A stretch of 64,000 nucleotides of DNA from an uncultured Alcaligenaceae bacterium (GCA_937995985.1 CALKIR010000023.1:1-64000), one strand, 5' to 3'; shown: positions 1 to 8,699, numbered from the stretch's first letter. Notes: a model not told the origin generated them from the sequence alone. A program made the numbers and translations.

Positions 1-27
1 AGGTCATCGTCAGGCACTAAACAAATA

Positions 28-55
28 CCCCGTATCCTATGGATGCGGGGTTTTT
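28..55 (+). terminator. Rho-independent terminator of an upstream gene
   Basis: A 10-bp stem (CCCCGTATCC with GGATGCGGGG, one G-T pair, 3-base loop) is followed directly by TTTTT. It closes a plus-strand transcript whose gene lies before the window. Confidence 0.85.
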
Positions 56-178
56 ATTTGCTTTTTATCTATACATTGATTTGTAGTTGTCAAGTCCTGT
101 CGCGAAGCATTAGCCTAGATAGGCAGAAAAAGAGTAGAATAAAGCCTGCAATGCTTTGTATCAACTATGGAGGAATGC

Positions 179-541
179 ATGTCCCAGCTTCAACAGCCCG
201 AGCATGAAACGGGGCTATCCCTTAAGAATCTAACGCATGTTATTTATGCTCTTTTTTCTGTTGGGATGGTGAGTGCGGTGTTTTCGCTAGCTGCTATTGC
301 TGCTGTGGTAGTAGCCTATTATAAGCGTAGTGAGGTTGCCGGTACGGTATATGCCGCTCATTTTGATTGGATTATAAAAACATTTTGGTGGGGCCTGCTC
401 TGGTTTATTGTTAGTTGGATCCTAACCATTGTGTTTATCGGTTGGGTCACTGGCTTGATTACTTTGATATGGGTATATTATCGCTTAGCTAAAGGCTGGT
501 TGGCGCATTGTGATGGGAAAACACCCAGTGCTGATGCTTAA
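179..541 (+). CDS. DUF4870-like small inner-membrane protein
   Basis: A 120-residue protein with three hydrophobic membrane segments at roughly residues 25-48, 68-88 and 90-108. The charged motif KRSEVAGTVYAAHFDWIIKTFW between the first two resembles the KRxEVxGTxxxxHFxWxIxTFW core of DUF4870-type proteins common in Alcaligenaceae. Function is unknown. An upstream in-frame ATG exists at 167, but GGAGG at 169-173 sits five bases before the ATG at 179, which is therefore the better start. A strong terminator follows at 575, so the gene is probably monocistronic. Confidence 0.75.
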   Translation: MSQLQQPEHETGLSLKNLTHVIYALFSVGMVSAVFSLAAIAAVVVAYYKRSEVAGTVYAAHFDWIIKTFWWGLLWFIVSWILTIVFIGWVTGLITLIWVYYRLAKGWLAHCDGKTPSADA

Positions 542-574
542 TCAGAGTATTAATGCTGAGAGTTAGCTAATTCT

Positions 575-609
575 AAGCCGCAGACTTAAATGACTGCGGC
601 TTGTTTTTT
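575..609 (+). terminator. Rho-independent terminator after the DUF4870-like gene
   Basis: A perfect 9-bp stem (AAGCCGCAG with CTGCGGCTT, 10-base loop) is followed by GTTTTTT. The minus-strand side has no T run, so it acts mainly on the plus strand. Confidence 0.85.
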
Positions 610-612
610 GGC

Positions 613-1941
613 CTATTGTTTGCTTGGCTTAGGGTGTAATAAATAAATTCTGTATAGTACTGTTAGGTTCATCATCAAGCTAATTAACCATAACCCCCAT
701 AAAGGCTGTGCAATTATTGCGGTGAGGAAAATAATAAAACAGCGTAAATCACGTCCTATTCTTAGGGGTTTAAATCCAGGCAAACGATCGGCTTTATGTG
801 CACTGTAACTGGAAATAAAACTGCCTGCGATGGCTGTTATGCCTAGCCACATCCATATTTGGCCATGGGTGTGCATAACATGCCAGGTGAGGGCTGCCAG
901 GAGTGCAATATCTGCATATCTATCTAGTAGGGCATCTAACCACCCCCCGTATTCTGTGCCACGATATTGGGTTCGGGCCACTTCACCATCACAGCCATCC
1001 ACGATAGATGCCAGTTGGGTCAATACGCCGCCTAGTACTAGCCAGTAATAGTTTGGTTGTGCTAGGCATATAGCAGCCAGTAGACCAAGGGCAAAGGCGG
1101 CTAAGGAGATTTGATTGGGGCTCCATCCCCAGCGGATGAATAGGGGGGTAATACGAGTTGAAAGGGGTCGATTAAGCCAACGCGCAACAGGGCCGTCATT
1201 ATCTTTGTGACTTGCATGAGCTAAGAGTTTTTGCTCAGCATTCTTTCTATCGTGTGGGGTATCCACATCTTGCCAATAGTATTCATGCAAAAAAGCTGTG
1301 AGCCTCTTATCAGAGGGAAGGCTCATCATAATTTGACTCAAACTGTTGCTTTGCTCTGGGGAGAGGGTAAGGCTGTGATGGGCTATATCTGGGTGACAAT
1401 AAAAGGCGCCGCAATCAATACCTTGGTATTGGCGAAGATTTTTATTTAATGCGGTAATGTTGCCTGTCGCATCCAGACAAACTTTAGTTGCATCAGCACT
1501 ATCAATTTCTTTGCGATGCAAGCGTTTATCCACTGCGAGCCAAGCTTGCCCTTTTTCTAGAGGCTGAGCACAGAGGGCGTGCAGCAGCTCTTGGCTATAA
1601 ATATGATCAGCCATAAGCAGTAAAAAAGGATGTTGAATTGAGGGGGCAGCCGCTTTTAAGGAATAGCCGTTATCGTAGCGATTCCAGTACTCGTTATAGA
1701 TACAACGAATAGGAGGCAGTGGGTCGGTTTTCGGCCAGTTTTTTTGCCAATCAATGAGCCATTGTTCTAAGGCGTGATGCTCATGGCCCGTGACAACAAT
1801 AATTTCAGAGGGAGACAAAGAGAGGACCTGGAGCAGGTTGCGTTCTAATAGGGGGAGTCCTAATACAGTAATCAGGGGTTTAATTGTGCCCAAAGATTGC
1901 AACCGTGTCCCTTGCCCCGCTGCGAGTAGGACAATCTGCAT
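613..1941 (-). CDS. Bifunctional inositol-phosphate nucleotidyltransferase / CDP-alcohol phosphatidyltransferase
   Basis: A 442-residue fusion. The N-terminal half (about 1-235) is a GT-A nucleotidyltransferase opening with LLAAGQGTRL and an activating-lysine region IKPLITVLGLPLLERN. The C-terminal half (about 250-442) is a membrane CDP-alcohol phosphatidyltransferase with the complete motif DGx2AR(x8)Gx3Dx3D, seen as DGCDGEVAR ... GGWLDALLD. This architecture matches the IPCT-DIPPS enzyme of hyperthermophiles, which makes CDP-inositol from inositol-1-phosphate and CTP and then transfers it. The inositol-phosphate synthase gene lies directly upstream, supporting inositol-1-phosphate as substrate. 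The acceptor (inositol phosphate or a lipid) cannot be decided from sequence. The start at MQIVLLAAGQG is preferred over the longer frame because it begins at the first beta-strand. Confidence 0.75.
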   Translation of the reverse strand: MQIVLLAAGQGTRLQSLGTIKPLITVLGLPLLERNLLQVLSLSPSEIIVVTGHEHHALEQWLIDWQKNWPKTDPLPPIRCIYNEYWNRYDNGYSLKAAAPSIQHPFLLLMADHIYSQELLHALCAQPLEKGQAWLAVDKRLHRKEIDSADATKVCLDATGNITALNKNLRQYQGIDCGAFYCHPDIAHHSLTLSPEQSNSLSQIMMSLPSDKRLTAFLHEYYWQDVDTPHDRKNAEQKLLAHASHKDNDGPVARWLNRPLSTRITPLFIRWGWSPNQISLAAFALGLLAAICLAQPNYYWLVLGGVLTQLASIVDGCDGEVARTQYRGTEYGGWLDALLDRYADIALLAALTWHVMHTHGQIWMWLGITAIAGSFISSYSAHKADRLPGFKPLRIGRDLRCFIIFLTAIIAQPLWGLWLISLMMNLTVLYRIYLLHPKPSKQ

Positions 1942-2011
1942 AGTATCTCTTTGACAGAAAAATGCTTCATTGGTTGGGCACTCATGCTGTGCCTTGTGAA
2001 GCAAAGTGGTT

Positions 2012-2038
2012 AAAAAAGCAGGGCCAACTAAGGCCCTG
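2012..2038 (-). terminator. Terminator between ino1 and the IPCT/DIPPS-like gene
   Basis: On the minus strand CAGGGCC ... GGCCCTG forms a perfect 7-bp stem with a 6-base loop, followed by CTTTTTTA. It lies 40 bases after the ino1 stop and 70 bases before the next start, so it could attenuate readthrough between the two inositol genes. Confidence 0.75.
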
Positions 2039-2079
2039 TGGGGATGAAGGCCAGGATGAGTAAGATTATGTTGGGTGAT

Positions 2080-3195
2080 TTAGGCCGCTACAAGGTTTTT
2101 CTCGGCCTCTTGAATAAAGCGTTCTACTTCGTGATAGGCCTCATCATCAGTCATCTGCTTGGGCGGATGTTTGCAGAAATAGGCTGAGGCTCCAGCAATC
2201 ACTCCGCCGATATTTTGATCTAGGGCTAATTTAGCGCATCGGATCATATCGATGGCTACCCCGGCAGAGTTGGGTGAGTCTTCGACGGACAGACGCAGCT
2301 CTAGGTTCATGGGGACATCCCCAAAAAGTTTGCCTTCCATGCGTAAGAAGCATACTTTATTATCTTTTTGCCAAGGGATGTAATCAGAAGGGCCGACATG
2401 AATATTTTCATCGGCGAGTCGTTGAGCTGCGACAGCCTGGACGGCCTCAGTTTTAGACTCTTTTTTGGATTCGAGGCGGTGGCGATTAAGCATATTCATG
2501 AAATCAGTATTGCCGCCTGTATTGAGCTGATAAGTGCGCTCGAGCTTGACGCCGCGGCGTGCAAAAAGATCAGTCAGCACCCGATGAGTAATTGTGGCAC
2601 CGAGCTGCGCTTTGATGTCATCGCCAATGATAGGAATGTTTTTATCTGCAAATTTTTGTGCCCACTCGGGATCACTAGCAATAAATACAGGAATACAGTT
2701 AATAAAGGCAACCCCTGCCTCTAGTGCACATTCAGCATAAAAGCGGCTAGCTTGTTCTGAACCAACAGGAAGGTAATTAAGTAAAATTTCAGTTTCAGTC
2801 TCCTTGAGCAGGCTGATTATTTCAGCTTTACTGAGTGCGGTGGTATGGGCGCGTTTAAAGCTAAGATGCTCGGGGTGCTCGCTCATATGTTCTGAATAAC
2901 CGTCCATGACAGGGCCCATCTGTACTGTTACACCGCTCTTGGGTAAGTTAGGCTGGAAAACAGTGGTGCAATTAGGTGCTGCAAAAATTGCCTCATGAAC
3001 GTCTTTGCCAACTTTGCGGGCATCGATATCAAAAGCAGCGCTCACACGAATATCACCAGGGGTAAAGCCACCGATATCCCAGTGCATTAGGCCTATCATG
3101 TCAGCGGGAGATTTATCTTTATAGTAGTGAATCCCCTGAATTAATGAGCTTGCACAATTACCTAAGCCAACAATTGCAATGTTAATGGGCTTCAT
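2080..3195 (-). CDS. ino1: Inositol-3-phosphate synthase (myo-inositol-1-phosphate synthase)
   Basis: A 371-residue NAD-dependent lyase-type enzyme converting glucose-6-phosphate to 1L-myo-inositol-1-phosphate. The Rossmann start IAIVGLGNCASSL is followed by conserved family blocks GDDIKAQLGATITHRVL and NTGGNTDFMNM, and a C-terminal GVAIDMIRCAKLALD segment. Its length fits the short archaeal/actinobacterial class, not the eukaryotic class of about 530 residues. The start at MKPINIA is chosen because GGAGG lies four to five bases upstream; the open frame continues 12 codons further. It heads a module with the downstream CDP-inositol-type enzyme, separated by a terminator hairpin. The leader is unusually long. 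Confidence 0.9.
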   Translation of the reverse strand: MKPINIAIVGLGNCASSLIQGIHYYKDKSPADMIGLMHWDIGGFTPGDIRVSAAFDIDARKVGKDVHEAIFAAPNCTTVFQPNLPKSGVTVQMGPVMDGYSEHMSEHPEHLSFKRAHTTALSKAEIISLLKETETEILLNYLPVGSEQASRFYAECALEAGVAFINCIPVFIASDPEWAQKFADKNIPIIGDDIKAQLGATITHRVLTDLFARRGVKLERTYQLNTGGNTDFMNMLNRHRLESKKESKTEAVQAVAAQRLADENIHVGPSDYIPWQKDNKVCFLRMEGKLFGDVPMNLELRLSVEDSPNSAGVAIDMIRCAKLALDQNIGGVIAGASAYFCKHPPKQMTDDEAYHEVERFIQEAEKNLVAA

Positions 3196-3615
3196 AGTAC
3201 CTCCAAAAACAAAGTGAATAGGACTTGGCACTGCTGGGCTTGCCCTGCTTATGATGGGTAAGCGCGCCGCAGCAGGGGAATCAACTCACTGTTGGGCCCC
3301 TTTGCCAAGGCGAATTGCATTTGTTTCGTCACTGCAGGGCGGATGAATACCGCTGCAGATGCGGAAGTTTATATAGGCCATCAGAAGTGACCCATGATAA
3401 TTAGTGCAGCAAGCGTAAGGAATGAACGAGCGAATAATGCCTGCTGTGTGCTTTACTAGATGAATGATTGTGTACGGAGAGCCTTTGATTTTAGTTGTCC
3501 TGAGCAGAACGTATTTATTACTTGTATAAAGGCGTGTGCATCCGTATTTCTAATTCGTATCGATTCGCTATTAAATATATATAAAAACAAAAAAATTGTC
3601 TAGTAAGCTTATAAC
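3196..3615 (-). other. Long gene-free leader upstream of ino1
   Basis: About 420 bases hold no convincing gene on either strand. The ino1-proximal part contains an inverted repeat (3243-3249 with 3271-3277, AGCAGGG type). A second possible pairing, GGGG at 3275-3278 with CCCC at 3297-3300, shares bases with it, so the two stems would exclude each other. The distal part is AT-rich and carries the promoter candidate at 3574-3602. No known riboswitch class was recognised. Confidence 0.45.
3574..3602 (-). promoter_or_regulatory. Candidate sigma-70 promoter for ino1
   Basis: On the minus strand TAGACA (3602-3597) and TATATT (3579-3574) are separated by 17 bases. Each matches the consensus at five of six positions. 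A start near 3567 would give a leader of about 370 nt. This is a motif match only. Confidence 0.4.
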
Positions 3616-3649
3616 AAAAAAAAGCGCCCACTGGTTTAGTAGGCGCTTT
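3616..3649 (-). terminator. Terminator after gcdH
   Basis: On the minus strand AAAGCGCC ... GGCGCTTT pairs around a short loop and runs into TTTTTTT. It sits about 18 bases after the gcdH stop codon. Confidence 0.85.
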
Positions 3650-3666
3650 GTAAGCAGGGAGTGCAT

Positions 3667-4860
3667 TTAGAAAAAAGCTTGAATACCAGTTTGTGCACGG
3701 CCTAGGATTAGGGCATGAATATCGTGGGTGCCCTCGTACGTATTCACTACTTCGAGGTTGACAAGATGTCGGGCAACGCCAAATTCATCAGAAATACCAT
3801 TGCCGCCGAGCATATCACGTGCCATACGGGCAATATCTAAGGCCTTGCCGCAGGAGTTGCGTTTAAGAATAGAGGTGATTTCAACTGCAGCAATATTATC
3901 ATCTTTCATGCGTCCCAATCGTAGACAGCCTTGTAGGCCTAAAGCAATTTCTGTTTGCATATCAGCTAGTTTTTTCTGAATGAGCTGATTGGCCGCTAGG
4001 GGACGTCCAAATTGCTTTCTGTCTAAAGTATATTGACGGGCAGTATGCCAGCAGAATTCTGCAGCGCCTAGAGCGCCCCATGCAATGCCATAGCGTGCTG
4101 AATTTAGGCAGGTGAAAGGACCACGCAGTCCCGTGACTTTGGGAAGCATGTGCTCTTCAGATACGAATACCTCATCCATCACAATTTCACCTGTGATTGA
4201 GGCACGTAAGCCCACTTTGCCATGAATGGTGGGGGCACTGAGTCCAGGCGTCCCCTTTTCTAAAATAAAGCCACGGATTTTGCCATCATCTTCACCGCCA
4301 ACAACTTTAGCCCAGACCACAAATACATCCGCAATAGGTGAGTTGGTGATCCAGGTTTTGGTGCCTGTGAGCACATAGCCACCCTCTACTTTTTGTGCAC
4401 GGGTTTCCATGCTACCAGGATCTGAGCCATGGTTGGGTTCTGTTAAGCCAAAGCAGCCAATCCATTCGCCAGAAGCAAGCTTAGGAAGGTATTTCTTTTT
4501 TTGTTCCTCAGTGCCAAATTCATTAATAGGCACCATAACCAGCGAGGATTGTACACTCATCATCGAGCGATAACCTGAGTCGATACGCTCCACTTCACGG
4601 GCAATGAGACCGTAGCAGACATAATTAAGTCCTGCGCCTCCATATTCTTCTGGAATAGTGGGCCCCAGTAGGCCAAGCTCGCCCATTTCTTTGAATATGG
4701 CAACGTCAGTATGCTCATTACGAAAGGCTTCCAGCACACGGGGCGCTAATTTTTCTTGGCAATAGGCGCGTGCTGCGTCACGCACCATGCGCTCATCTTC
4801 GGTGAGTTGAGTATCAAGTAAAAAGGGATCTTCCCAGTTAAATGTGGGTCGTGATGACAT
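3667..4860 (-). CDS. gcdH: Glutaryl-CoA dehydrogenase
   Basis: A 397-residue FAD acyl-CoA dehydrogenase that oxidises and decarboxylates glutaryl-CoA to crotonyl-CoA in lysine, tryptophan and glutarate breakdown, passing electrons to ETF. Signatures are [21 protein letters not shown], the FAD-binding [18 protein letters not shown] block and the C-terminal [23 protein letters not shown], which carries the catalytic glutamate and is typical of GcdH within the acyl-CoA dehydrogenase superfamily. Length is as expected. It follows the thiamine-diphosphate enzyme by 51 bases on the same strand, so the two are likely co-transcribed, ending at the terminator at 3616-3649. Confidence 0.93.
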   Translation of the reverse strand: MSSRPTFNWEDPFLLDTQLTEDERMVRDAARAYCQEKLAPRVLEAFRNEHTDVAIFKEMGELGLLGPTIPEEYGGAGLNYVCYGLIAREVERIDSGYRSMMSVQSSLVMVPINEFGTEEQKKKYLPKLASGEWIGCFGLTEPNHGSDPGSMETRAQKVEGGYVLTGTKTWITNSPIADVFVVWAKVVGGEDDGKIRGFILEKGTPGLSAPTIHGKVGLRASITGEIVMDEVFVSEEHMLPKVTGLRGPFTCLNSARYGIAWGALGAAEFCWHTARQYTLDRKQFGRPLAANQLIQKKLADMQTEIALGLQGCLRLGRMKDDNIAAVEITSILKRNSCGKALDIARMARDMLGGNGISDEFGVARHLVNLEVVNTYEGTHDIHALILGRAQTGIQAFF

Positions 4861-4911
4861 AATGGCTCCTACTATTATTCTATTGGTTAATGCAATTTAG
4901 GTAGGCGTAGG

Positions 4912-6591
4912 CTAGGCGTGTTGATTAGCCAAAGCTGCCTCGCGAATTTCTGTTAGTGTGCGTACTGGACTAATGGCCTCAGGATCAATGAGGCAGTGCA
5001 GTATGGCTGGCTTGCCACTGGCTTTGGCGCGTTCAAAAGCTGGGGCAAACTCAGCGGTGTGCGTAACCCGCTCACCATAGCCTCCAAAGGCTTGGGCATA
5101 GGCAGCAAAATCAGGGTTTTTCAATGCGGTGCCACTGGGGCGGCCAGGGTAATGCCCTTCTTGGTGCATACGAATAGTTCCGTACATTGCATTGTCGATG
5201 ACTAATACAATAATTGGCAAGTCATATTGCACAGCAGTGGCAAACTCCTGCCCATGCATCATAAAGCACCCATCGCCCGCAAAACACACTACTGTTTTCT
5301 CTGGTTGTACTCGTTTGGCTGCCACGGCAGCAGGTAAGCCGTAGCCCATTGAGCCTGAAGTGGGGGCAAGTTGGGTGCCATAATGACGGAAGGGGTAAAA
5401 GCGATGTATCCACGTTGCATAATTACCTGCTCCATTGGCAAGGATGGCATCCTCAGGTAGGTGCTCAGCCAAATAGCGCATGATTTGAGCCATTTGTAAT
5501 GCCCCTGGAGTGTGGATGTTAGAGGTGTCTACCCAGCGGCGATAGCTTGTTTTAAGGGCGTCAAAGGCTTCATTTTGGCGGTCCATGGGTTGTTGGGCCG
5601 CAGGGTATTGATGAAGTGCCTGAATAAAATTCTTAGGGGCTGCACAAAGAGCTAAGTCTGCACGATAGACCCGATTCAGTTCAAGCGGATCGGGATGGAC
5701 GTGCATAAAATAAGAATGCGGTTGGGGGATGTCGAATAGCGTATAGCTTTGACTCGGTACCTCTGACATCCGTCCTCCTAAGAGCAGGACACAATCAGAA
5801 GTACGGATGTAGTGGAGTAAGTCCGGGTTCGCTCCTAAGCCCAAATCCCCTACAAAATAAGGATGATCGGCAGGAAAAAGCATTTGACGGCGAAATTGGA
5901 CTGCCACGGGTAATTGCCAGTGCTGAGCCAATTGTGCAAATTGTGTGCAGGCTTCAGCAGACCAGCGGCTCCCGCCAAGGATGGCAATGGGTTGTTTGGC
6001 TTGTTGGAGGCGCTGTACCAAGATCTGCAGTTGCTCTGTGGACGGTACTGTTTCTACGGGTTGATAGTGTGGGGCGTCCTGAACGTGTGCTGTTTCTGTG
6101 AGCATATCCTCAGGTAGGGCAATAACTACCGGGCCAGGGCGGCCAGAGGTGGCAATATGAAAAGCACGCGAGATGATTTCAGGGATGCGTTCAATGTGAT
6201 CAAGTTCGGTTACCCATTTGCACTGATCGCCAAAAACACTTTTGTAATCCATTTCTTGGAAGGCCTCTCGTTCACGCATATCTCGACGAATTTGGCCAAC
6301 AAAGAGAATCATGGGGGTGGAGTCCTGTTTGGCAATATGTATACCAGCATAAGCATTAGTGGCGCCAGGGCCGCGGGTCACCATGCAAATACCGGGTTGG
6401 CCCGTTAATTTTCCATAAGCCTCGGCCATCATTGCTGCGCCTCCTTCTTGGCGGCACACTGTTAGGGCAATATCGGCATCATGCAGGCCATCCAGTACTG
6501 CTAAATAGCTTTCACCAGGGACGCAAAAAACATGTTCTACGCCTTGTTGTTTGAGTTGTTCAACAAGAATATGTCCACCTAAGCGGGGCAT
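4912..6591 (-). CDS. Thiamine-diphosphate-dependent enzyme, acetolactate-synthase-like
   Basis: A 559-residue three-domain ThDP enzyme. The N-terminal pyrimidine domain has the catalytic glutamate in CRQEGGAAMMAEAYGK followed by TRGPGATNA. The central domain follows, and the C-terminal domain has the ThDP/Mg motif GDGCFMMHG ... DNAMYGTIRMHQ. The exact substrate is unclear; the family includes acetolactate synthase, decarboxylases and ligases. Co-transcription with gcdH suggests a role around 2-oxo acids or glutarate catabolism, but this is inference. The start at 6591 is chosen because GAGGA lies seven bases upstream on the minus strand. It is divergent from a LysR gene with repeated operator-like sites between them. 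Confidence 0.8.
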   Translation of the reverse strand: MPRLGGHILVEQLKQQGVEHVFCVPGESYLAVLDGLHDADIALTVCRQEGGAAMMAEAYGKLTGQPGICMVTRGPGATNAYAGIHIAKQDSTPMILFVGQIRRDMREREAFQEMDYKSVFGDQCKWVTELDHIERIPEIISRAFHIATSGRPGPVVIALPEDMLTETAHVQDAPHYQPVETVPSTEQLQILVQRLQQAKQPIAILGGSRWSAEACTQFAQLAQHWQLPVAVQFRRQMLFPADHPYFVGDLGLGANPDLLHYIRTSDCVLLLGGRMSEVPSQSYTLFDIPQPHSYFMHVHPDPLELNRVYRADLALCAAPKNFIQALHQYPAAQQPMDRQNEAFDALKTSYRRWVDTSNIHTPGALQMAQIMRYLAEHLPEDAILANGAGNYATWIHRFYPFRHYGTQLAPTSGSMGYGLPAAVAAKRVQPEKTVVCFAGDGCFMMHGQEFATAVQYDLPIIVLVIDNAMYGTIRMHQEGHYPGRPSGTALKNPDFAAYAQAFGGYGERVTHTAEFAPAFERAKASGKPAILHCLIDPEAISPVRTLTEIREAALANQHA

Positions 6592-6642
6592 TGCACTATC
6601 CTCATTTGGCATAAGATGAATCAAACTTCTTTTATTAGCTTA

Positions 6643-6753
6643 TTTGCATTAAATGCAATTATCAATTGAAATATTTGCACACTATCGTGTTATCTTTGCA
6701 TGTATTGAGTCAAAGGATAGGGGTTCGCTCATAGTTTTGCAGTAGTTGCAAAA
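6643..6753. promoter_or_regulatory. Array of LysR-type operator sites
   Basis: Two dyads fit TTTGCA-N5-TGCAAW: 6643-6659 (TTTGCATTAAATGCAAT) and 6735-6753 (TTTTGCAGTAGTTGCAAAA, perfect 7-5-7). Two further TTTGCA half-sites start at 6674 and 6695. Successive starts are 31, 21 and 41 bases apart, close to whole helical turns. TGCA-N5-TGCA contains the T-N11-A core typical of LysR operators, and the array lies between a LysR gene and its divergent neighbour. Confidence 0.6.
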
Positions 6754-6838
6754 ACTCTAGGGATAACCCTGATTTAGCAGAAGATGAGAATGTTTGTGGC
6801 CATATATAGTGATGGGGACCTATTCGATATAGGAGGCT

Positions 6839-7720
6839 ATGGTGCGATTGGGAGTTCCTAGCCTAGGGGCTTTGCAAGCTTTTGAGGCAACAGCTCGGTT
6901 GGGGAGTTTTTCGCGTGCGGCTGAAGAGCTCTCTTTATCACATAGTGCAGTCTATAGGCAGGTGACCAACTTAGAGCAGCGTTTAGGGGTGGCCCTATTT
7001 GTGCGTGTCCGGCGGCGTTTGGCCCTTACCGATGCAGGGCGTGAATATGCAGCGCGTATTCGGCGTCATTTGGAGCAGTTAGAAAAGGATACGCTGAGCT
7101 TGATTTCAAGAGCTGCAATGGGGCGCAGTTTGCATATTGCGGTATTGCCTACCTTGGCAACTCATTGGTTATTGCCTCGATTAAATAGTTTTCTTCAGCA
7201 GCATCGGGATATTACGGTCAATCTGTCCACGCGTACGCTGCCCTTTAAATTCAGCGATCATCCTTTTGATGCAGCGATTTATCATGCTACCCAGCTGTGG
7301 CCAGGCACTCAAGGGAGTGCATTATTTGCTGAAGAAAAATTGGTGCCCGTATGCACGGCAGCGGCATGGGCTGAGGCCAATCAGCAATTGGCTGCCTTGG
7401 TGCATTTTCATATGGTGTCGCGTCCCGATGCGTGGCGAGAGTGGTACCGCAGTCAAGGGCAAGGCGAGGTGGCAGCAATGAGTGTTGGGCCTCGCTATGA
7501 GTTATTTTCTATGATTTTGGCTGCCGTACGAGCAGGGATGGGAGTGGGGTTAATTCCTTGGTTTTTAGCTCGGGAGCATTTAGAGTCTGGTGAATTAATT
7601 TGTCCCGTTCCGCATGTATTGAGGGTTCCAGAGCAGTATTTTTTTAGTTATCCAACAGAAAGTGAACCTGAGCCTGCATTATTGGAGTTAGAGCGGTGGT
7701 TAGTGCGCACCTCATCATAG
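6839..7720 (+). CDS. LysR-family transcriptional regulator (GcvA-like)
   Basis: A 293-residue regulator. The N-terminal winged helix (about 5-65) reads LGALQAFEATARLGSFSRAAEELSLSHSAVYRQVTNLEQRLG, followed by FVRVRRRLALTDAGREYA. A LysR substrate-binding domain occupies about 90-290. It is divergent from the ThDP enzyme-gcdH pair and probably controls it and itself through the dyads in 6643-6753. AGGAGG at 6831-6836 leaves only two bases before the ATG at 6839 but five before the GTG at 6842, so the GTG may be the real start. The effector is unknown; glutarate or a related acid is a guess from context. Confidence 0.88.
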   Translation: MVRLGVPSLGALQAFEATARLGSFSRAAEELSLSHSAVYRQVTNLEQRLGVALFVRVRRRLALTDAGREYAARIRRHLEQLEKDTLSLISRAAMGRSLHIAVLPTLATHWLLPRLNSFLQQHRDITVNLSTRTLPFKFSDHPFDAAIYHATQLWPGTQGSALFAEEKLVPVCTAAAWAEANQQLAALVHFHMVSRPDAWREWYRSQGQGEVAAMSVGPRYELFSMILAAVRAGMGVGLIPWFLAREHLESGELICPVPHVLRVPEQYFFSYPTESEPEPALLELERWLVRTSS

Positions 7721-7760
7721 AACGGGGAGGCAGAGCCCTCCTTGAGAGGGCTGCGGCGCA

Positions 7761-8609
7761 TTAGCGAAAAACAATGGTACGTTGCCCATTGAGTAGAATG
7801 CGATGTTCGACATGGGCAGTGACTGCACGTGCCAGAACCAATGATTCAATATCACTGCCCACTCGTGTGAGGTCGTCAGCACTCATAGTGTGATTGACAT
7901 GGGCAACATCTTGCTCAATGATGGGGCCCTCATCCAGATCCTTGGTAACATAATGTGCCGTTGCACCAATAATTTTCACCCCTCGGGCATGGGCTTGATG
8001 ATATGGCCGTGCTCCTTTGAAACTGGGTAAAAAGCTATGGTGAATATTAATGGCCCGACCTGATAGTACCTCACAGGCATGCGGGGTTAATATTTGCATG
8101 TAGCGTGCCAATACAACGAGATCGATATTGAGTTCATCAACTAAATTGAGTATTTGCTGTTCCTGCTCGACTTTGGTTTCAGGGGTGACGGGCAAATAGT
8201 AATAAGGGATGCCATAGGACTTTACCATGTCGGCATGCGTTTCATGGTTGGAGACGACTGCGGCAATGTCTACAGACAGCTGTTTTTCCCGCCAACGAAA
8301 TAGTAGGTCATTGAGGCAGTGGCCTTGTTTGCTGACCAGCAATAGGAGACGCGCAGGGCGTTGGGCATCATAAAAATGGGCATCCATGTTAAAAGCACGT
8401 GCCACAATATCAAAGCTCTCGCGCAGCGCCTCAGGTGTAGCAGGCTGGGGTAAGCCAAAATGAATACGTAAAAAGAACTGCTGGGTTTCGGGATCACCGT
8501 ATTGCTGGGCTTCAAGGATATTCCCTTCTTGTTTGAGGAGCCAGCCAGTTACTGCGTGCACAATGCCTGTGCGATCAGCACATGAAAGAGTAAGAATGTA
8601 ATCGTGCAT
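7761..8609 (-). CDS. purU: Formyltetrahydrofolate deformylase
   Basis: A 282-residue enzyme hydrolysing 10-formyl-THF to formate and THF, balancing one-carbon pools. An N-terminal ACT domain (about 4-80, ILTLSCADRTGIVHAVTGWL) is followed by a formyltransferase-fold domain with INIHHSFLPSFKGARPYHQAHARGVKIIGATAHYV, containing the catalytic histidine region, and DEGPIIEQDV with the catalytic aspartate region. Length is typical. It is transcribed on its own, with an AT-rich upstream region of about 90 bases, and faces the LysR gene tail to tail with a small hairpin (7734-7752) between them. Confidence 0.95.
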   Translation of the reverse strand: MHDYILTLSCADRTGIVHAVTGWLLKQEGNILEAQQYGDPETQQFFLRIHFGLPQPATPEALRESFDIVARAFNMDAHFYDAQRPARLLLLVSKQGHCLNDLLFRWREKQLSVDIAAVVSNHETHADMVKSYGIPYYYLPVTPETKVEQEQQILNLVDELNIDLVVLARYMQILTPHACEVLSGRAINIHHSFLPSFKGARPYHQAHARGVKIIGATAHYVTKDLDEGPIIEQDVAHVNHTMSADDLTRVGSDIESLVLARAVTAHVEHRILLNGQRTIVFR

Positions 8610-8699
8610 GTTCTTAAATCAACCTGTGAATACGTTTAATTAAAAGAGAAATAAAAGGAAGTGAAAATTTTTGTTTTTTACTCTGTTAAAAGAGGGAAA

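Noticed and set aside
7734..7752. Perfect 7-bp hairpin between lysR and purU ends
   Set aside because: It has no T tract on either strand, so it is not reported as a terminator.
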